From Robertmurraya dakarensis (GTDB lineage Bacteria; Bacillota; Bacilli; Bacillales; Cytobacillaceae), in assembly GCF_900156875.1 (NCBI RefSeq), contig NZ_LT707409.1, forward strand, positions 718,113 through 782,112: a DNA stretch of 64,000 bases, read 5' to 3'. The notes beneath the pieces were generated by a model, which had not been told where the DNA came from, made no database searches, and was given only the letters and a program-made list of their open reading frames with translations. The translations under genes were made by a program, and so were the position numbers. How positions within the stretch are numbered: position 1 is the stretch's first letter; each line of letters opens with the position of its first letter. Shown piece by piece: positions 16,659-25,197 of the stretch.

Positions 16659-17006
16659 ATGAGAAAAGCACTTACCACTTTATATTTATTTTTGTTTATT
16701 TTGATTATAGGATGTTCAAATAATAATGAATTTGAAGAACTTAACGCAAAAGAATTTAATACTGTAGTAGTTTCATTAAATGGGTCGCAAATTTATAAAT
16801 CTAATAACAATGATGTAATAGAGGGTATTGTTAATGAAATAAACATAAACAGAAAAGAGTTTGCAACTGAAATGTCTTTTTCAAATGAACCAGAAGGAAA
16901 GATTAAATTCACTGGAGAGAATGAGGTCAAAGTATCTTTCTTTGAAGATACAGGTAGAAGTATTTATGGAAATTACTATATACATACAGAGTTTAAATTT
17001 GATTAA
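16659..17006 (+). CDS. Small lipoprotein, function unknown
   Basis: A 115-aa lipoprotein with signal peptide and lipobox LIIGC (lipidated C19), then a 95-residue beta-rich domain (FNTVVVSLNGSQIYKSNNND, EGKIKFTGENEVKVSFFED). The spacing from GGGGTGATT to the ATG is long. It follows another lipoprotein after 137 nt. The family was not recognised. Confidence 0.72.
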   Translation: MRKALTTLYLFLFILIIGCSNNNEFEELNAKEFNTVVVSLNGSQIYKSNNNDVIEGIVNEININRKEFATEMSFSNEPEGKIKFTGENEVKVSFFEDTGRSIYGNYYIHTEFKFD

Positions 17007-17041
17007 CTTGTTGTACTAAAGGGTGCAAGAGCTAAAGAAAG

Positions 17042-17066
17042 GGACCGCTGCGGCGATCCTTTTTTT
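17042..17066 (+). terminator. GATCGCTGCGGC-type terminator
   Basis: GGACCGC pairs with GCGATCC (one mismatch), followed by seven T and CTTGTTGTACTAA. It matches the repeats at 12592 and 63331. Confidence 0.7.
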
Positions 17067-17187
17067 CTTGTTGTACTAATGAAGCAGGTTAGTGCAAGAA
17101 TGGGGAGAGTTTAATTATACCTTGATAGTCGGGTGATCGGGGAGCAACTTATAATGTTGATATATAACGGTAAGAATTCTAATTATA

Positions 17188-17226
17188 AAAAACCCGATTT
17201 TACTTCAGGAATGAAGAATAATCGGG
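17188..17226 (-). terminator. Terminator of the MocR-type gene
   Basis: Read on the minus strand, CCCGATT pairs with AATCGGG and is followed by TTTTTT. It lies 34 nt beyond the stop codon of the regulator. Confidence 0.7.
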
Positions 17227-17259
17227 CTAAAATTTCACTATTCAGGTGAAAATCTTATA

Positions 17260-18738
17260 TCAAAAATATGGTGTAGCGTCACTCATTTTTTTAGATGAAA
17301 TTTCGGCATGAAGTATATTACATAAAGTTGTAATTCCTTGGGTTAATAGTTCCTCGTTCATATAAGAGTAACAGATTCGTAAATGATGATTTTCTTGCTC
17401 TACAGGGGAACATGCTGAACCTGGTAAGAATGTTAGTTGTTGTTTTTTCGCTTCTACTAGAAGGTGATTACTATCCATCCAAGATGGAAGACTGAGCCAT
17501 AGATTTAATCCCCCCTCTGGGATCACCCACGATATTCCTTCAGGCGAATGGTGTGAAAGTAACTCAAGAACCAAATCGCGTCGAATCCTTAGAGCAGTTC
17601 TCAATTTTTTTAAATGATCCATCATTCTTTTGGAATTGATAAAGCGTATAATTGATTTTTGTGTAAGTAAAGGACTTCCTAAGTCAGTATTTGCTTTAGC
17701 AGCCAATAGACGGTTAAATATGGAGCCGGAAGCAACTAATATTCCAATCCTACAACCTGGAGCTAGTGTCTTGCTCAAACCTTTCAAATAAATCACATGA
17801 CCGTTATGATCCATTTTTTTAATGGAAGCAGGTGGTTTCTTATTAAAGTAAATCTCATTACATGGGTCATCCTCAATAATAAGACACTGAATGCTTTGTG
17901 CTATATCGAGAAGCTGTCTACGACGTTTTGAAGTCATAACAGCACCAGTTGGATTATGAAAAGTAGGAATCGTATAAATAATTTTGGGTTTATGTTTGTC
18001 ACATAAATTTTGGAGTATGTCTATTCGCATTCCATCCTTATCAACAGGTACGGAGAGTATTGTAGCTCCTCTCCCTCGAAAGACATCAATCGCCCCTGGA
18101 TAAGTAGGAGTTTCCATCACTACCACATCTCCTGGTCCCACAAATGTACGAGCAATAAGATCAATACCTTGTTGTGAACCACTCGTAACTAATATGTTCT
18201 CAGGTGTAGTAGGGACTCCAAATCCTTTTAAATACTCATATATTGCCCTTCTAAGTTCTACATCCCCTTGAATTTCTCCATATTGAGATAAGATTCTTGG
18301 ATTATCAGAAAGCATTTTATGAATCTCTTGCTCTAAAAATCGATTAGGAAGTAATCCGGGATCAATCATCGAGGAAGAAAGGTGAATTTTCTCAGGTACC
18401 ATATGAAACCGGGCAAACTGAGACCTTGGTAAATAATCTTGAACAGACAGTTGCCAATTGTAAGAAAGTGATTCTTCTTTTCTTTCCTCTTCGGCTTTTA
18501 TTTTCTCTTTTACAAACGTTCCTTTTCCTTGGATAGAAGTGATAAAACCCTCTTGTTCCAATTGCTGGTATGCCCTTACTGCTGTAACCAAACTTACTCC
18601 TAGCTGTTTCGATAGTTCACGTACTGATGGTAATTGTATCCCTTCTTGTAAAAGTCCTGAACGAATCCGATCAACAATTGATTGGTATATTTGCTTGGAC
18701 AGTGGAACTTCACCATTTCGATGAATTTCGATTTGCAT
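17260..18738 (-). CDS. MocR/PdxR-type regulator (GntR HTH fused to aminotransferase)
   Basis: A 492-aa regulator. A GntR winged helix at 1-75 (LPSVRELSKQLGVSLVTAVR, GKGTFVKEK) is fused to a fold-type I aminotransferase domain (about 110-485). PLP contacts are visible: N262 in HNPTGAVM, D290, Y297, K323 in GLSKTLAPGCR, and R330. MocR proteins use PLP or an amino-compound adduct as effector and usually control a neighbouring divergent gene, here the PhzF isomerase. The start has AAAGGAG. Direct repeats in the shared promoter region are the likely operator. Confidence 0.93.
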   Translation of the reverse strand: MQIEIHRNGEVPLSKQIYQSIVDRIRSGLLQEGIQLPSVRELSKQLGVSLVTAVRAYQQLEQEGFITSIQGKGTFVKEKIKAEEERKEESLSYNWQLSVQDYLPRSQFARFHMVPEKIHLSSSMIDPGLLPNRFLEQEIHKMLSDNPRILSQYGEIQGDVELRRAIYEYLKGFGVPTTPENILVTSGSQQGIDLIARTFVGPGDVVVMETPTYPGAIDVFRGRGATILSVPVDKDGMRIDILQNLCDKHKPKIIYTIPTFHNPTGAVMTSKRRRQLLDIAQSIQCLIIEDDPCNEIYFNKKPPASIKKMDHNGHVIYLKGLSKTLAPGCRIGILVASGSIFNRLLAAKANTDLGSPLLTQKSIIRFINSKRMMDHLKKLRTALRIRRDLVLELLSHHSPEGISWVIPEGGLNLWLSLPSWMDSNHLLVEAKKQQLTFLPGSACSPVEQENHHLRICYSYMNEELLTQGITTLCNILHAEISSKKMSDATPYF

Positions 18739-18753
18739 GGTTTAACTCCTTTA

Positions 18754-18783
18754 AGTGTTATATTACTGCATTGAGTGTTATAT
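18754..18783. promoter_or_regulatory. Direct-repeat operator between MocR and PhzF genes
   Basis: AGTGTTATAT occurs at 18754-18763 and again at 18774-18783, exactly 20 bp apart (two helical turns) and on the same DNA face. MocR-type dimers are known to bind direct repeats in divergent promoters. The spacing and position make this a good operator candidate for both genes. Confidence 0.6.
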
Positions 18784-18848
18784 AGAGTTAGATATAAAAT
18801 GCTAATATATCAATAATTACAGTATAACATATGGAGGGAATAAAAATT

Positions 18849-19628
18849 ATGAAGTATTTTGTAGTCGATGCCTTTGCAGAAAGAGTTTTTGAAGGTAATC
18901 CAGCAGGGGTATGTATTATGGATGATTGGATTTCCGAAGAAACAATGCAAAAAATAGCTATTGAAAATAATTTATCTGAAACGGCATTTGCTGTAAAAGA
19001 TGGGGAGGGATATCGTTTAAGGTGGTTTACACCAGGGGGAGAGATCGACCTTTGCGGGCATGCCACTTTAGCAACGGCTTTTGTAATTTCAAACTATTAT
19101 GAAAACAATGCGGATAGAATCAAGTTTCAGACAATGAGCGGAGAGCTTGTAGTGGAAAGAAAAGATGAATTCTACGAATTGGACTTCCCTAGCAGAAATC
19201 CTGAAGAATTTTCACTAACAAAGGAAATGGTTGAGGCACTTGGAGTGAAACCTATTGAAACTTATTTAGGCAGAGATTTAATGTTTATCTTAGAAAATGA
19301 AGAAGCTGTTCAGAATGCATCTCCTGATTTTTCGAAAATGAAAAAATTACCTGATGGTTTAGGGGTGTTAATTACAGCCAAAAGTGAAGAGTATGATTTT
19401 GTTTCAAGATGTTTTTTCCCAAAGCTGAATGTAAATGAAGATCCTGTGTGTGGTTCTGCACATTGTAGTTTCATCCCTTTTTGGGCAGAACGTCTAGGTA
19501 AAGATGAAATGGTTGCAAGACAGCTTTCCAAGCGCGGTGGAAAATTATATTGCAAATTAGTTGGGGACAGAGTAACAATCGGCGGAACAGCAGTGTTATA
19601 TTCCATTGCAGATTTAAATATCCGGTAA
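18849..19628 (+). CDS. PhzF-family isomerase/epimerase
   Basis: A 259-aa PhzF/diaminopimelate-epimerase-like protein. Catalytic E44 is in NNLSETAFAV; the D67-x2-GH71 motif is in GEIDLCGHATLAT; the second-half EDPVCGSAHCSF lies opposite. The family isomerises small metabolites by proton shuttling in the cytoplasm; substrates outside phenazine synthesis are mostly unknown. ATG 18849 follows GGAGGG by 10 nt. Divergence from a MocR-type regulator suggests an amino-acid-like substrate, and a LysE exporter gene follows. A second PhzF gene lies at 35900. Confidence 0.9.
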   Translation: MKYFVVDAFAERVFEGNPAGVCIMDDWISEETMQKIAIENNLSETAFAVKDGEGYRLRWFTPGGEIDLCGHATLATAFVISNYYENNADRIKFQTMSGELVVERKDEFYELDFPSRNPEEFSLTKEMVEALGVKPIETYLGRDLMFILENEEAVQNASPDFSKMKKLPDGLGVLITAKSEEYDFVSRCFFPKLNVNEDPVCGSAHCSFIPFWAERLGKDEMVARQLSKRGGKLYCKLVGDRVTIGGTAVLYSIADLNIR

Positions 19629-19778
19629 TAGCCATGGGAATTTAAAATATATCGAAAAGAAAAGCAGCAAGGTAGAATGGGAGCTTTAAAAGCGGCTTTT
19701 TTGTCGCTTTTCCCCACACCATTCCAATGCCGATAAGTATTAAATATATTATAACACTAGGTCAAAGGTGGAGTTCAT

Positions 19779-20414
19779 GTGCCAAATTATTATTTATTTG
19801 TTGTTGTATCCATAATTTTGATTGTTACGCCTGGTCCCGACTTTGCTTTAATTACAAAAAATACTATCCTGCATGAAAAAAGAGGAGGACATGCCACTAC
19901 TTATGGAGTCATCACAGGACATATTTTACATGCAACAGCTTCGGTCCTCGGTATATCAGCCGTTATCGCTAAATCCATCGTGCTTTTTGAGATAGTAAAA
20001 TATGCGGGAGCTGTTTATCTTCTATATATTGGGATTAAAGCATTACTTTCTAAACAAAAAAATGACTCGGAGAACCAAGATTATACCAATACTGTGGCGC
20101 AATATCAGAATTCGAAAAAAAAATCATGCTTTATTCAAGGATTGTTATCTACTACGTTTAATCCTAAAGCTATTATTTTCTATATTACTTTTCTTCCTCA
20201 AGTTATTGAACCGCATAATAATGTTTTATTGCAATCCTTTGTTTTTTCTGGAATTTTTATTCTGATTGCATTGTTTTGGCTTCTACTATGTGTCTCTATT
20301 CTTAACCACATTCGTTCATGGTTTCGAAAGCCTTCTGTGCAACTTATCTTAGAAAGATTAACGGGAATTACATTGATTTCTTTGGGAATAAAGCTGGCTT
20401 TTGAAAAGAGATAA
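19779..20414 (+). CDS. LysE/RhtB-family amino-acid exporter
   Basis: A 211-aa membrane protein with six hydrophobic segments. The family signature is at the start: LIVTPGPDFALITKNTILHE, with GHATTYGVITGHILHATASV and FNPKAIIFYITFLPQVI. These proteins export amino acids or derivatives using the proton-motive force. GTG 19779 follows AGGTGGAG by 5 nt. It lies 150 nt after the PhzF gene, consistent with a MocR-PhzF-LysE functional set, though a separate promoter is possible. Confidence 0.9.
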   Translation: MPNYYLFVVVSIILIVTPGPDFALITKNTILHEKRGGHATTYGVITGHILHATASVLGISAVIAKSIVLFEIVKYAGAVYLLYIGIKALLSKQKNDSENQDYTNTVAQYQNSKKKSCFIQGLLSTTFNPKAIIFYITFLPQVIEPHNNVLLQSFVFSGIFILIALFWLLLCVSILNHIRSWFRKPSVQLILERLTGITLISLGIKLAFEKR

Positions 20415-20809
20415 TTTAGAACTATCCTAACTACCTATTAAAAGGTGTTTTTTTTCACACCTTTAATATACAGTGCCAAAAACCTTCTGTTAATTGAGGT
20501 CTCTATCCGTTTGGATATATGTATCAGCATAAATGAAGATTAACTGTGATCTTAGTACGAATCATAAAAAATGATTAGTGCTTGGTATGGAGAAATATTG
20601 TGAAATATTTCACTTAAAGTAACGGGTGCAATAGTGAAAGAACATTAAGATTATCTTGAAATCGAGTCTTCTGTTAAAGGGCGCTTATCTATAATTAGGA
20701 TCAGCGCTTATTTTCATATAAACCATTCAATTAATAATTAAAGCTGAAGGTCGATAATTTGAAGGTGATATAATTAAATAAATTACTTTGATTAAGGATA
20801 AGGAGACTA
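20415..20809. other. Intergenic stretch with a dispersed repeat copy
   Basis: No gene is seen. It contains a 65-nt repeat copy (20622-20686) shared with 23193-23264, ending in a GGGCGCT hairpin. Confidence 0.5.
20622..20720 (+). repeat. Dispersed intergenic repeat, copy 1 (CGGGTGCAATAGTGAAAG type)
   Basis: It shares CGGGTGCAATAGTGAAA, ATTATCTTGAAA, GAGTCTTCT and TTAAAGGGCGCT in order with the copy at 23193. It ends with GCGCT/AGCGC and a T-rich tail, so it may act as a weak terminator. Confidence 0.6.
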
Positions 20810-21808
20810 ATGGTTTTGGATGCAAAAAGTATTAAATTCTACGAATTCGGTAGTCCTAAAGATGTGTTAAAAGTTGAATATAAAGCTATTGCACCACCAA
20901 AAGAAAATGAAGTTCTTGTACGTATGTTAGCTCGCCCAATAAATCCCTCAGACTTAATACCGATTAGAGGATCTTATGCTCACAGAATTTCTTTACCTAA
21001 TATTCCGGGTTATGAAGGAGTAGGTATCGTAGAAGAAATAGGTCCTTTGGTTTCTAAAAATCTTATTGGTAAACGTGTATTACCTTTACGCGGGGAGGGT
21101 ACGTGGCAAGATTACGTTAAAACATCAGAAGAATATGCCGTTTGCATACCTGATACTGTTGATGATTTTACAGCAGCACAGATGTATATAAATCCAATTA
21201 CAGCATGGGTGGTTTGTACGGAAGTATTAAAATTAAACCCGAATGATGTTTTATTGGTTAACGCTTGCGGTTCTGCTATTGGGCATATTTTTGCTCAATT
21301 ATCTAAGATTTTAGGTTTCCGATTGATTGCAGTGACAAGAAATAATAAATATACAGAAGATTTAGTTCATCTCGGCTCTTCTTATGTACTAGATACTTCT
21401 AAATTTCCACTCCACGAAACAGTTATGGAATTAACAAATGGAAAGGGTGCAGATGCTGCAATTGATTCCGTTGGGGGTTCATCTGGAAATGACTTGGCTT
21501 TTTGTGTTCACCCTAATGGAAACTTTTTAACTATTGGTCTTTTATCAGGGGTACAAGTAAACTGGGCCGATATTGTAAATAAAGCCAGAGTGAATGCAAG
21601 TATATTTCATTTGCGGAATTGGAATAAAAATGTTTCGGCAGATAAATGGCAAGAAACTTTTAGTGATTTAATAAGGCTAGTAGCTGATAAAAAATTACGT
21701 TTGATGATGGTAGATTCTCAGTATGACTTAGCGGATGTAAAAAAGGCTATTGATGTTATTGAATCTTCTAAAATAACTAAAGGGAAAGTTTTTCTAACAA
21801 GCTATTGA
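20810..21808 (+). CDS. Zinc-independent MDR oxidoreductase (enoyl reductase-like)
   Basis: A 332-aa medium-chain dehydrogenase/reductase of the 2-enoyl thioester reductase / quinone reductase type. The N-terminal GroES-like domain has ARPINPSDLIPIRGSY and PGYEGVGIVEEIG; the Rossmann domain has NACGSAIGHIFAQLSKILG and ADAAIDSVGGSSG. The structural and catalytic zinc ligands of alcohol dehydrogenases are absent. It likely reduces an activated double bond with NADPH. The ATG has AAGGAG 5 nt upstream. It is a single-gene unit followed by a terminator repeat. Confidence 0.88.
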   Translation: MVLDAKSIKFYEFGSPKDVLKVEYKAIAPPKENEVLVRMLARPINPSDLIPIRGSYAHRISLPNIPGYEGVGIVEEIGPLVSKNLIGKRVLPLRGEGTWQDYVKTSEEYAVCIPDTVDDFTAAQMYINPITAWVVCTEVLKLNPNDVLLVNACGSAIGHIFAQLSKILGFRLIAVTRNNKYTEDLVHLGSSYVLDTSKFPLHETVMELTNGKGADAAIDSVGGSSGNDLAFCVHPNGNFLTIGLLSGVQVNWADIVNKARVNASIFHLRNWNKNVSADKWQETFSDLIRLVADKKLRLMMVDSQYDLADVKKAIDVIESSKITKGKVFLTSY

Positions 21809-21836
21809 GTTCTTCTTCAAGTAATTCAGCAATCGG

Positions 21837-21867
21837 GTGCATTTCAAAAATAAGAAATGTGCTTTTT
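21837..21867 (+). terminator. CGGGTGCA-type terminator
   Basis: GTGCATTTC (21837-21845) pairs with GAAATGTGC (21854-21862), followed by TTTTTCTT. It is preceded by AATCGG as in other family members. Confidence 0.7.
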
Positions 21868-22047
21868 CTTCATGCAAAGGCCCACTTAATGGAATAAGCT
21901 TTCCAGGCAATACTTGATATTTATATTAATTTCGTATGAGATTGTGAAGTAATGCACTTAAAATATAGGAGCAGTAGAGTTGAATGAGATTATTGCAATA
22001 TTTATCAGTTTTTGAGATGTTGTTATTGAACATCGAATGGGGGGATT

Positions 22048-22605
22048 ATGATTTTAATTTTATTTGGACTGTTAATATCTTTTATTACCGTTATATTATG
22101 TTTGATTTTATGTGTAAGAATAATAATTTCTTTAATTAAAAAGAAACCTTTTCCTAAAAAATTACTGATTGCAACGTTGTCTGGGGTTATTCTGGTATCT
22201 TCAATCTATTTATATGAAACGTACTTTTTTACATTTAGTGATATTGATAGAGAATCTACTCAAAAAGGACCTGGACCTATAACATCACCTGCTGGAGAAT
22301 ATACGGCTAATGCATATTATGAACTATATGGCGGTGCAGCAGGTGGTGTTAATGTGAGGGTTGAAATTACAAACAACAATGAGAAAAATAAAGTGCAAAC
22401 TGTTTATCATAGTGATGCAAAAAGTAATATCTCAATGGAATGGCTGGATGAGGAAACACTGTACATTCTAAATAATTCCGCAGATTATCCAAATTCAAAT
22501 AGAAGCATCGAATTAGAAATCGGTAAAGAAATTTATCACGAAAATGGTTTGGCTTGTAAAAGTTTGTTAATGAAAGACGAATATGAGACATGCTACCAAA
22601 ACTAA
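22048..22605 (+). CDS. DUF5412-family membrane-anchored protein
   Basis: A 185-aa protein with two N-terminal hydrophobic segments (about 2-28 and 41-60). An extracytoplasmic domain follows, marked by SPAGEYTANAYYELYGGAAG and GVNVRVEI, the signature of DUF5412, then SMEWLDEETLYI. It ends with paired cysteines (about C170 and C182). Function is unknown. The start follows GGGGGGATT. It is a single-gene unit. Confidence 0.8.
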   Translation: MILILFGLLISFITVILCLILCVRIIISLIKKKPFPKKLLIATLSGVILVSSIYLYETYFFTFSDIDRESTQKGPGPITSPAGEYTANAYYELYGGAAGGVNVRVEITNNNEKNKVQTVYHSDAKSNISMEWLDEETLYILNNSADYPNSNRSIELEIGKEIYHENGLACKSLLMKDEYETCYQN

Positions 22606-22630
22606 TAAATTTTATTGCACTATAGGGGTT

Positions 22631-22662
22631 CGAGTGTTCAATAAGAGCATTCGCTTCTTGTG
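22631..22662 (+). terminator. Weak hairpin of the intergenic repeat family
   Basis: CGAGTG (22631-22636) pairs with CATTCG, followed by CTTCTT. The tail TGCTAATGAAGCAG resembles the one after the 17042 terminator. Confidence 0.4.
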
Positions 22663-22724
22663 CTAATGAAGCAGAAGAGCAGAATGAGGTACATGAAAAA
22701 ACGTTCTTGCAAAGGAGAATACAA

Positions 22725-23180
22725 ATGCCTATTATCAAGCACAAGCAATTTATACAAGCATCTGTGATCGTATGCTTTGACCTTGCGAGAAACGTAGATA
22801 TACATACTAAAACTACTGCTAAAACTAAGGAAAAAGCTGTGGGTGGGGTTACACAGGGGTTATTAGAAAAGGGCGATACTATTACTTGGGAAGCTACTCA
22901 CTTTGGTATTAAACAAAGACTTACAGCAAAAGTAACACATATGGTAAAGCCTACGGTGTTTGTTGATATTATGGTAAAAGGAGCCTTTAGTTCTTTCACT
23001 CACACACATCAATTTGTAGAAGAACAAGGTGGAACTCTAATGATTGATACATTTGAGTATAAGGCACCGTTTGGTCCAGTTGGTATGATTGCTGACAAAT
23101 TGTTTTTGGAAAAGTATATGACAGATTTTATAATTTCTCGTGCAAGAGAACTAAAAAAAATTGCAGAAAATGCAAAATAG
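22725..23180 (+). CDS. SRPBCC-family ligand-binding protein
   Basis: A 151-aa START-like protein: FIQASVIVCFDLARNVDIHT at the N-terminus, the central EKGDTITWEATHFGIKQRLT, then FTHTHQFVEEQGGTLMIDTF, and a long C-terminal helix (MTDFIISRARELKKIAENAK). This is the subgroup often annotated as cell-division-inhibitor-like SRPBCC. It is cytoplasmic with unknown ligand. ATG 22725 follows AAAGGAG (22711-22717); the longer frame to 22707 has no site. Confidence 0.85.
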   Translation: MPIIKHKQFIQASVIVCFDLARNVDIHTKTTAKTKEKAVGGVTQGLLEKGDTITWEATHFGIKQRLTAKVTHMVKPTVFVDIMVKGAFSSFTHTHQFVEEQGGTLMIDTFEYKAPFGPVGMIADKLFLEKYMTDFIISRARELKKIAENAK

Positions 23181-23192
23181 ATTCTTTGACTA

Positions 23193-23292
23193 TTGGGTTG
23201 CAATAGTGAAAAAACATTACTTTTAAAATTATCTTGAAAGTGAGTCTTCTATTAAAGGGCGCTCTACTGCAACAAGGAAAGCGCCATTTTTT
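23193..23292 (+). repeat. Dispersed intergenic repeat, copy 2, ending in a terminator
   Basis: It matches the copy at 20622 over about 65 nt. Here the end is a good terminator: GGGCGCT (23258-23264) pairs with AGCGCC (23280-23285) and is followed by ATTTTTT. The motif AGGGCCATATTGTTGAG follows. Confidence 0.65.
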
Positions 23293-23589
23293 GCATACTA
23301 GGGCCATATTGTTGAGTAACTGATATGTCGTAGTAGACTTTAAATTACGCAATAAAATACTACTGCTTAAGACGAGTTTTTGAAGGTTTTCACTCAAACA
23401 AACAGCGAAGAATAGTTAAAAGTTATTTAAACCCATCCTACTTATAAAAGAATGGTTTTAAATAATGTTTAATAATTTCCTAATAATCAATCCTACTATT
23501 ATTCCAGGAATAACAAACAAGATTGGGAGCCAAACTGGCCCAATTAACACCCCAAAAAGCGTTAATTTTTGGGATAAGATCAATCCTGT

Positions 23590-23815
23590 GGTAACAAAGT
23601 GTTGATTTGAGAACTTCGGAATCCAAAGTTGACGATTCTGAAAGGTTTTCTTCAGATAAAATGTGAGCCATAAACACCACGACTTTACTAGCTATTTGAG
23701 ATCCTCTCGCCATATAATTCCGCACCTCTTGTACACCAGCAGTTTGTCCAAAACCTAGCAACAACGCTTTACCAATAGCATTTCCTGGAACATGAAACAG
23801 TGCTTTTTTTATTAT
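23590..23815 (-). pseudogene. DUF3231 protein relic
   Basis: The minus strand reads GNAIGKALLLGFGQTAGVQE, then VRNYMARGSQIASKVVVFMA and LDSEVLKST. This matches the C-terminal part of DUF3231 proteins, which are found in spore formers. The N-terminal half and true end are missing. Just beyond it (23470-23585, minus) another frame encodes a hydrophobic tail (GVLIGPVWLPILFVIPGIIV) from a different membrane protein, so two relics abut. Confidence 0.65.
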
Positions 23816-24074
23816 AGGATCATTTAATGGAGTAAGAATTCCTTTTCAGTTTTTCTATTGTAGGAGCCAGTTTAGTTTGAGGTCATATATCCTAAATGTC
23901 AGATGTACAAATAAAAAATGCGTACCGTTTAAAATTACATGGTAAATTATTAATAGGAGTATTCCTGTTAGAAGGATTTTTTTAGACTTGAATAAAAAGA
24001 GCCATCGTGCATCGTGGCCTAATGCTCCCTGTGTAACAAGGAAGAATCCATAATCGAAGAGAGAGGAAACAACT

Positions 24075-25052
24075 ATGAAACCAAAGGTAATTGTTTATAA
24101 AAAAGTGGACAAAAAGGTTTTGGATTATATTCAAAATACTTGTGAAGTTGTTTATTTTGAGAAACTAGATTCGCAGACTTATCCTATATTTCTTAAAGAA
24201 CTGAAGGATGCTCAAGGTATATTGGGATCAGGCTTAAAAGTAGACAAAGAATTGCTAAATCAAGCCCCTCACTTAAAAATAGTGTGTAACACGTCTGTTG
24301 GTTACGACAATCTTAACATATCAGAATTGACTAAACAGGGAATCATGGCGACAAATACCCCAGATGTATTGAACGAGACAGTAGCCGATTCCATTTTTGG
24401 ATTACTTCTGTCAACAGCCAGAAGGATGCCAGAATTAGATTGTTGGGTTAAGACAGGACAGTGGGAATCCAATCTCGAAGAAAAGTGGTTTGGGGTGGAT
24501 GTCCATCATAAAAAATTAGGGATTATCGGTATGGGAGGAATCGGGACTGCTATTGCAAAAAGAGCTCATTTAGGCTTTGACATGGAGATTGTGTACCATA
24601 ACCGGTCCCGGAACGAAGACGCAGAACAAAAGTATGGAGCTACGTACTGTTCCATGGAAGATTTGCTAAAACAGTCCGATTTTGTATGCCTAATGACACC
24701 ACTGACACCAAAGACTGAAAAAATAATGGGAAAAAGAGAATTCGAACTTATGAAAGATACAGCGATTTTTATTAATGGTTCAAGGGGGAAAACCGTGGAT
24801 GAGGACGCTTTAATTCACGCACTTCAAATGGGTGAAATTCTTGCGGCAGGACTTGATGTCTTTGTTCAAGAACCAATTAAGTTGGATAATCCATTGCTTT
24901 CTATGAAGAATGTTGTTACTTTGCCGCATATCGGCTCCGCTACCTATGAAACTCGTTTGAAAATGGCGACTCTAGCAGCAACTAATCTTGTTGCCGGATT
25001 ACAGGGAGAAATTCCGGCTACCTTAATAAATAGGGAGGTAAAATCAAAGTAG
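24075..25052 (+). CDS. D-2-hydroxyacid dehydrogenase (glyoxylate/hydroxypyruvate reductase type)
   Basis: A 325-aa NAD(P)-dependent D-2-hydroxyacid dehydrogenase. The dinucleotide motif GMGGIG lies at 152-157; the catalytic triad R237 (NGSRGK), E266 (FVQEP) and H285 (LPHIGSAT) is complete. The residues HNRSR after the second beta strand favour NADP, as in glyoxylate/hydroxypyruvate and 2-ketogluconate reductases. It is cytoplasmic. The start has GAGAGAGGAAAC. The convergent BCCT transporter gene follows, with a shared terminator between them. Confidence 0.92.
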   Translation: MKPKVIVYKKVDKKVLDYIQNTCEVVYFEKLDSQTYPIFLKELKDAQGILGSGLKVDKELLNQAPHLKIVCNTSVGYDNLNISELTKQGIMATNTPDVLNETVADSIFGLLLSTARRMPELDCWVKTGQWESNLEEKWFGVDVHHKKLGIIGMGGIGTAIAKRAHLGFDMEIVYHNRSRNEDAEQKYGATYCSMEDLLKQSDFVCLMTPLTPKTEKIMGKREFELMKDTAIFINGSRGKTVDEDALIHALQMGEILAAGLDVFVQEPIKLDNPLLSMKNVVTLPHIGSATYETRLKMATLAATNLVAGLQGEIPATLINREVKSK

Positions 25053-25164
25053 ATATTAACCAAGGTATTATTTAATAATAGAAGCATTCCTGTAATGAAA
25101 ATATTTGAGGTTTGAACAAAAAAAAGCCCCCTAGAGCCTGCACCTTATGCTGGGCACACAGGAA

Positions 25165-25197
25165 AAACCGTCTGATGGAATCTCCACCAGACGGTTT
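25165..25197 (-). terminator. Terminator of the BCCT transporter gene
   Basis: On the minus strand AAACCGTCTG pairs with CAGACGGTTT (10 bp, perfect) and ends in TTTTTCC. The stem overlaps the last bases of the stop codon. Confidence 0.8.
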
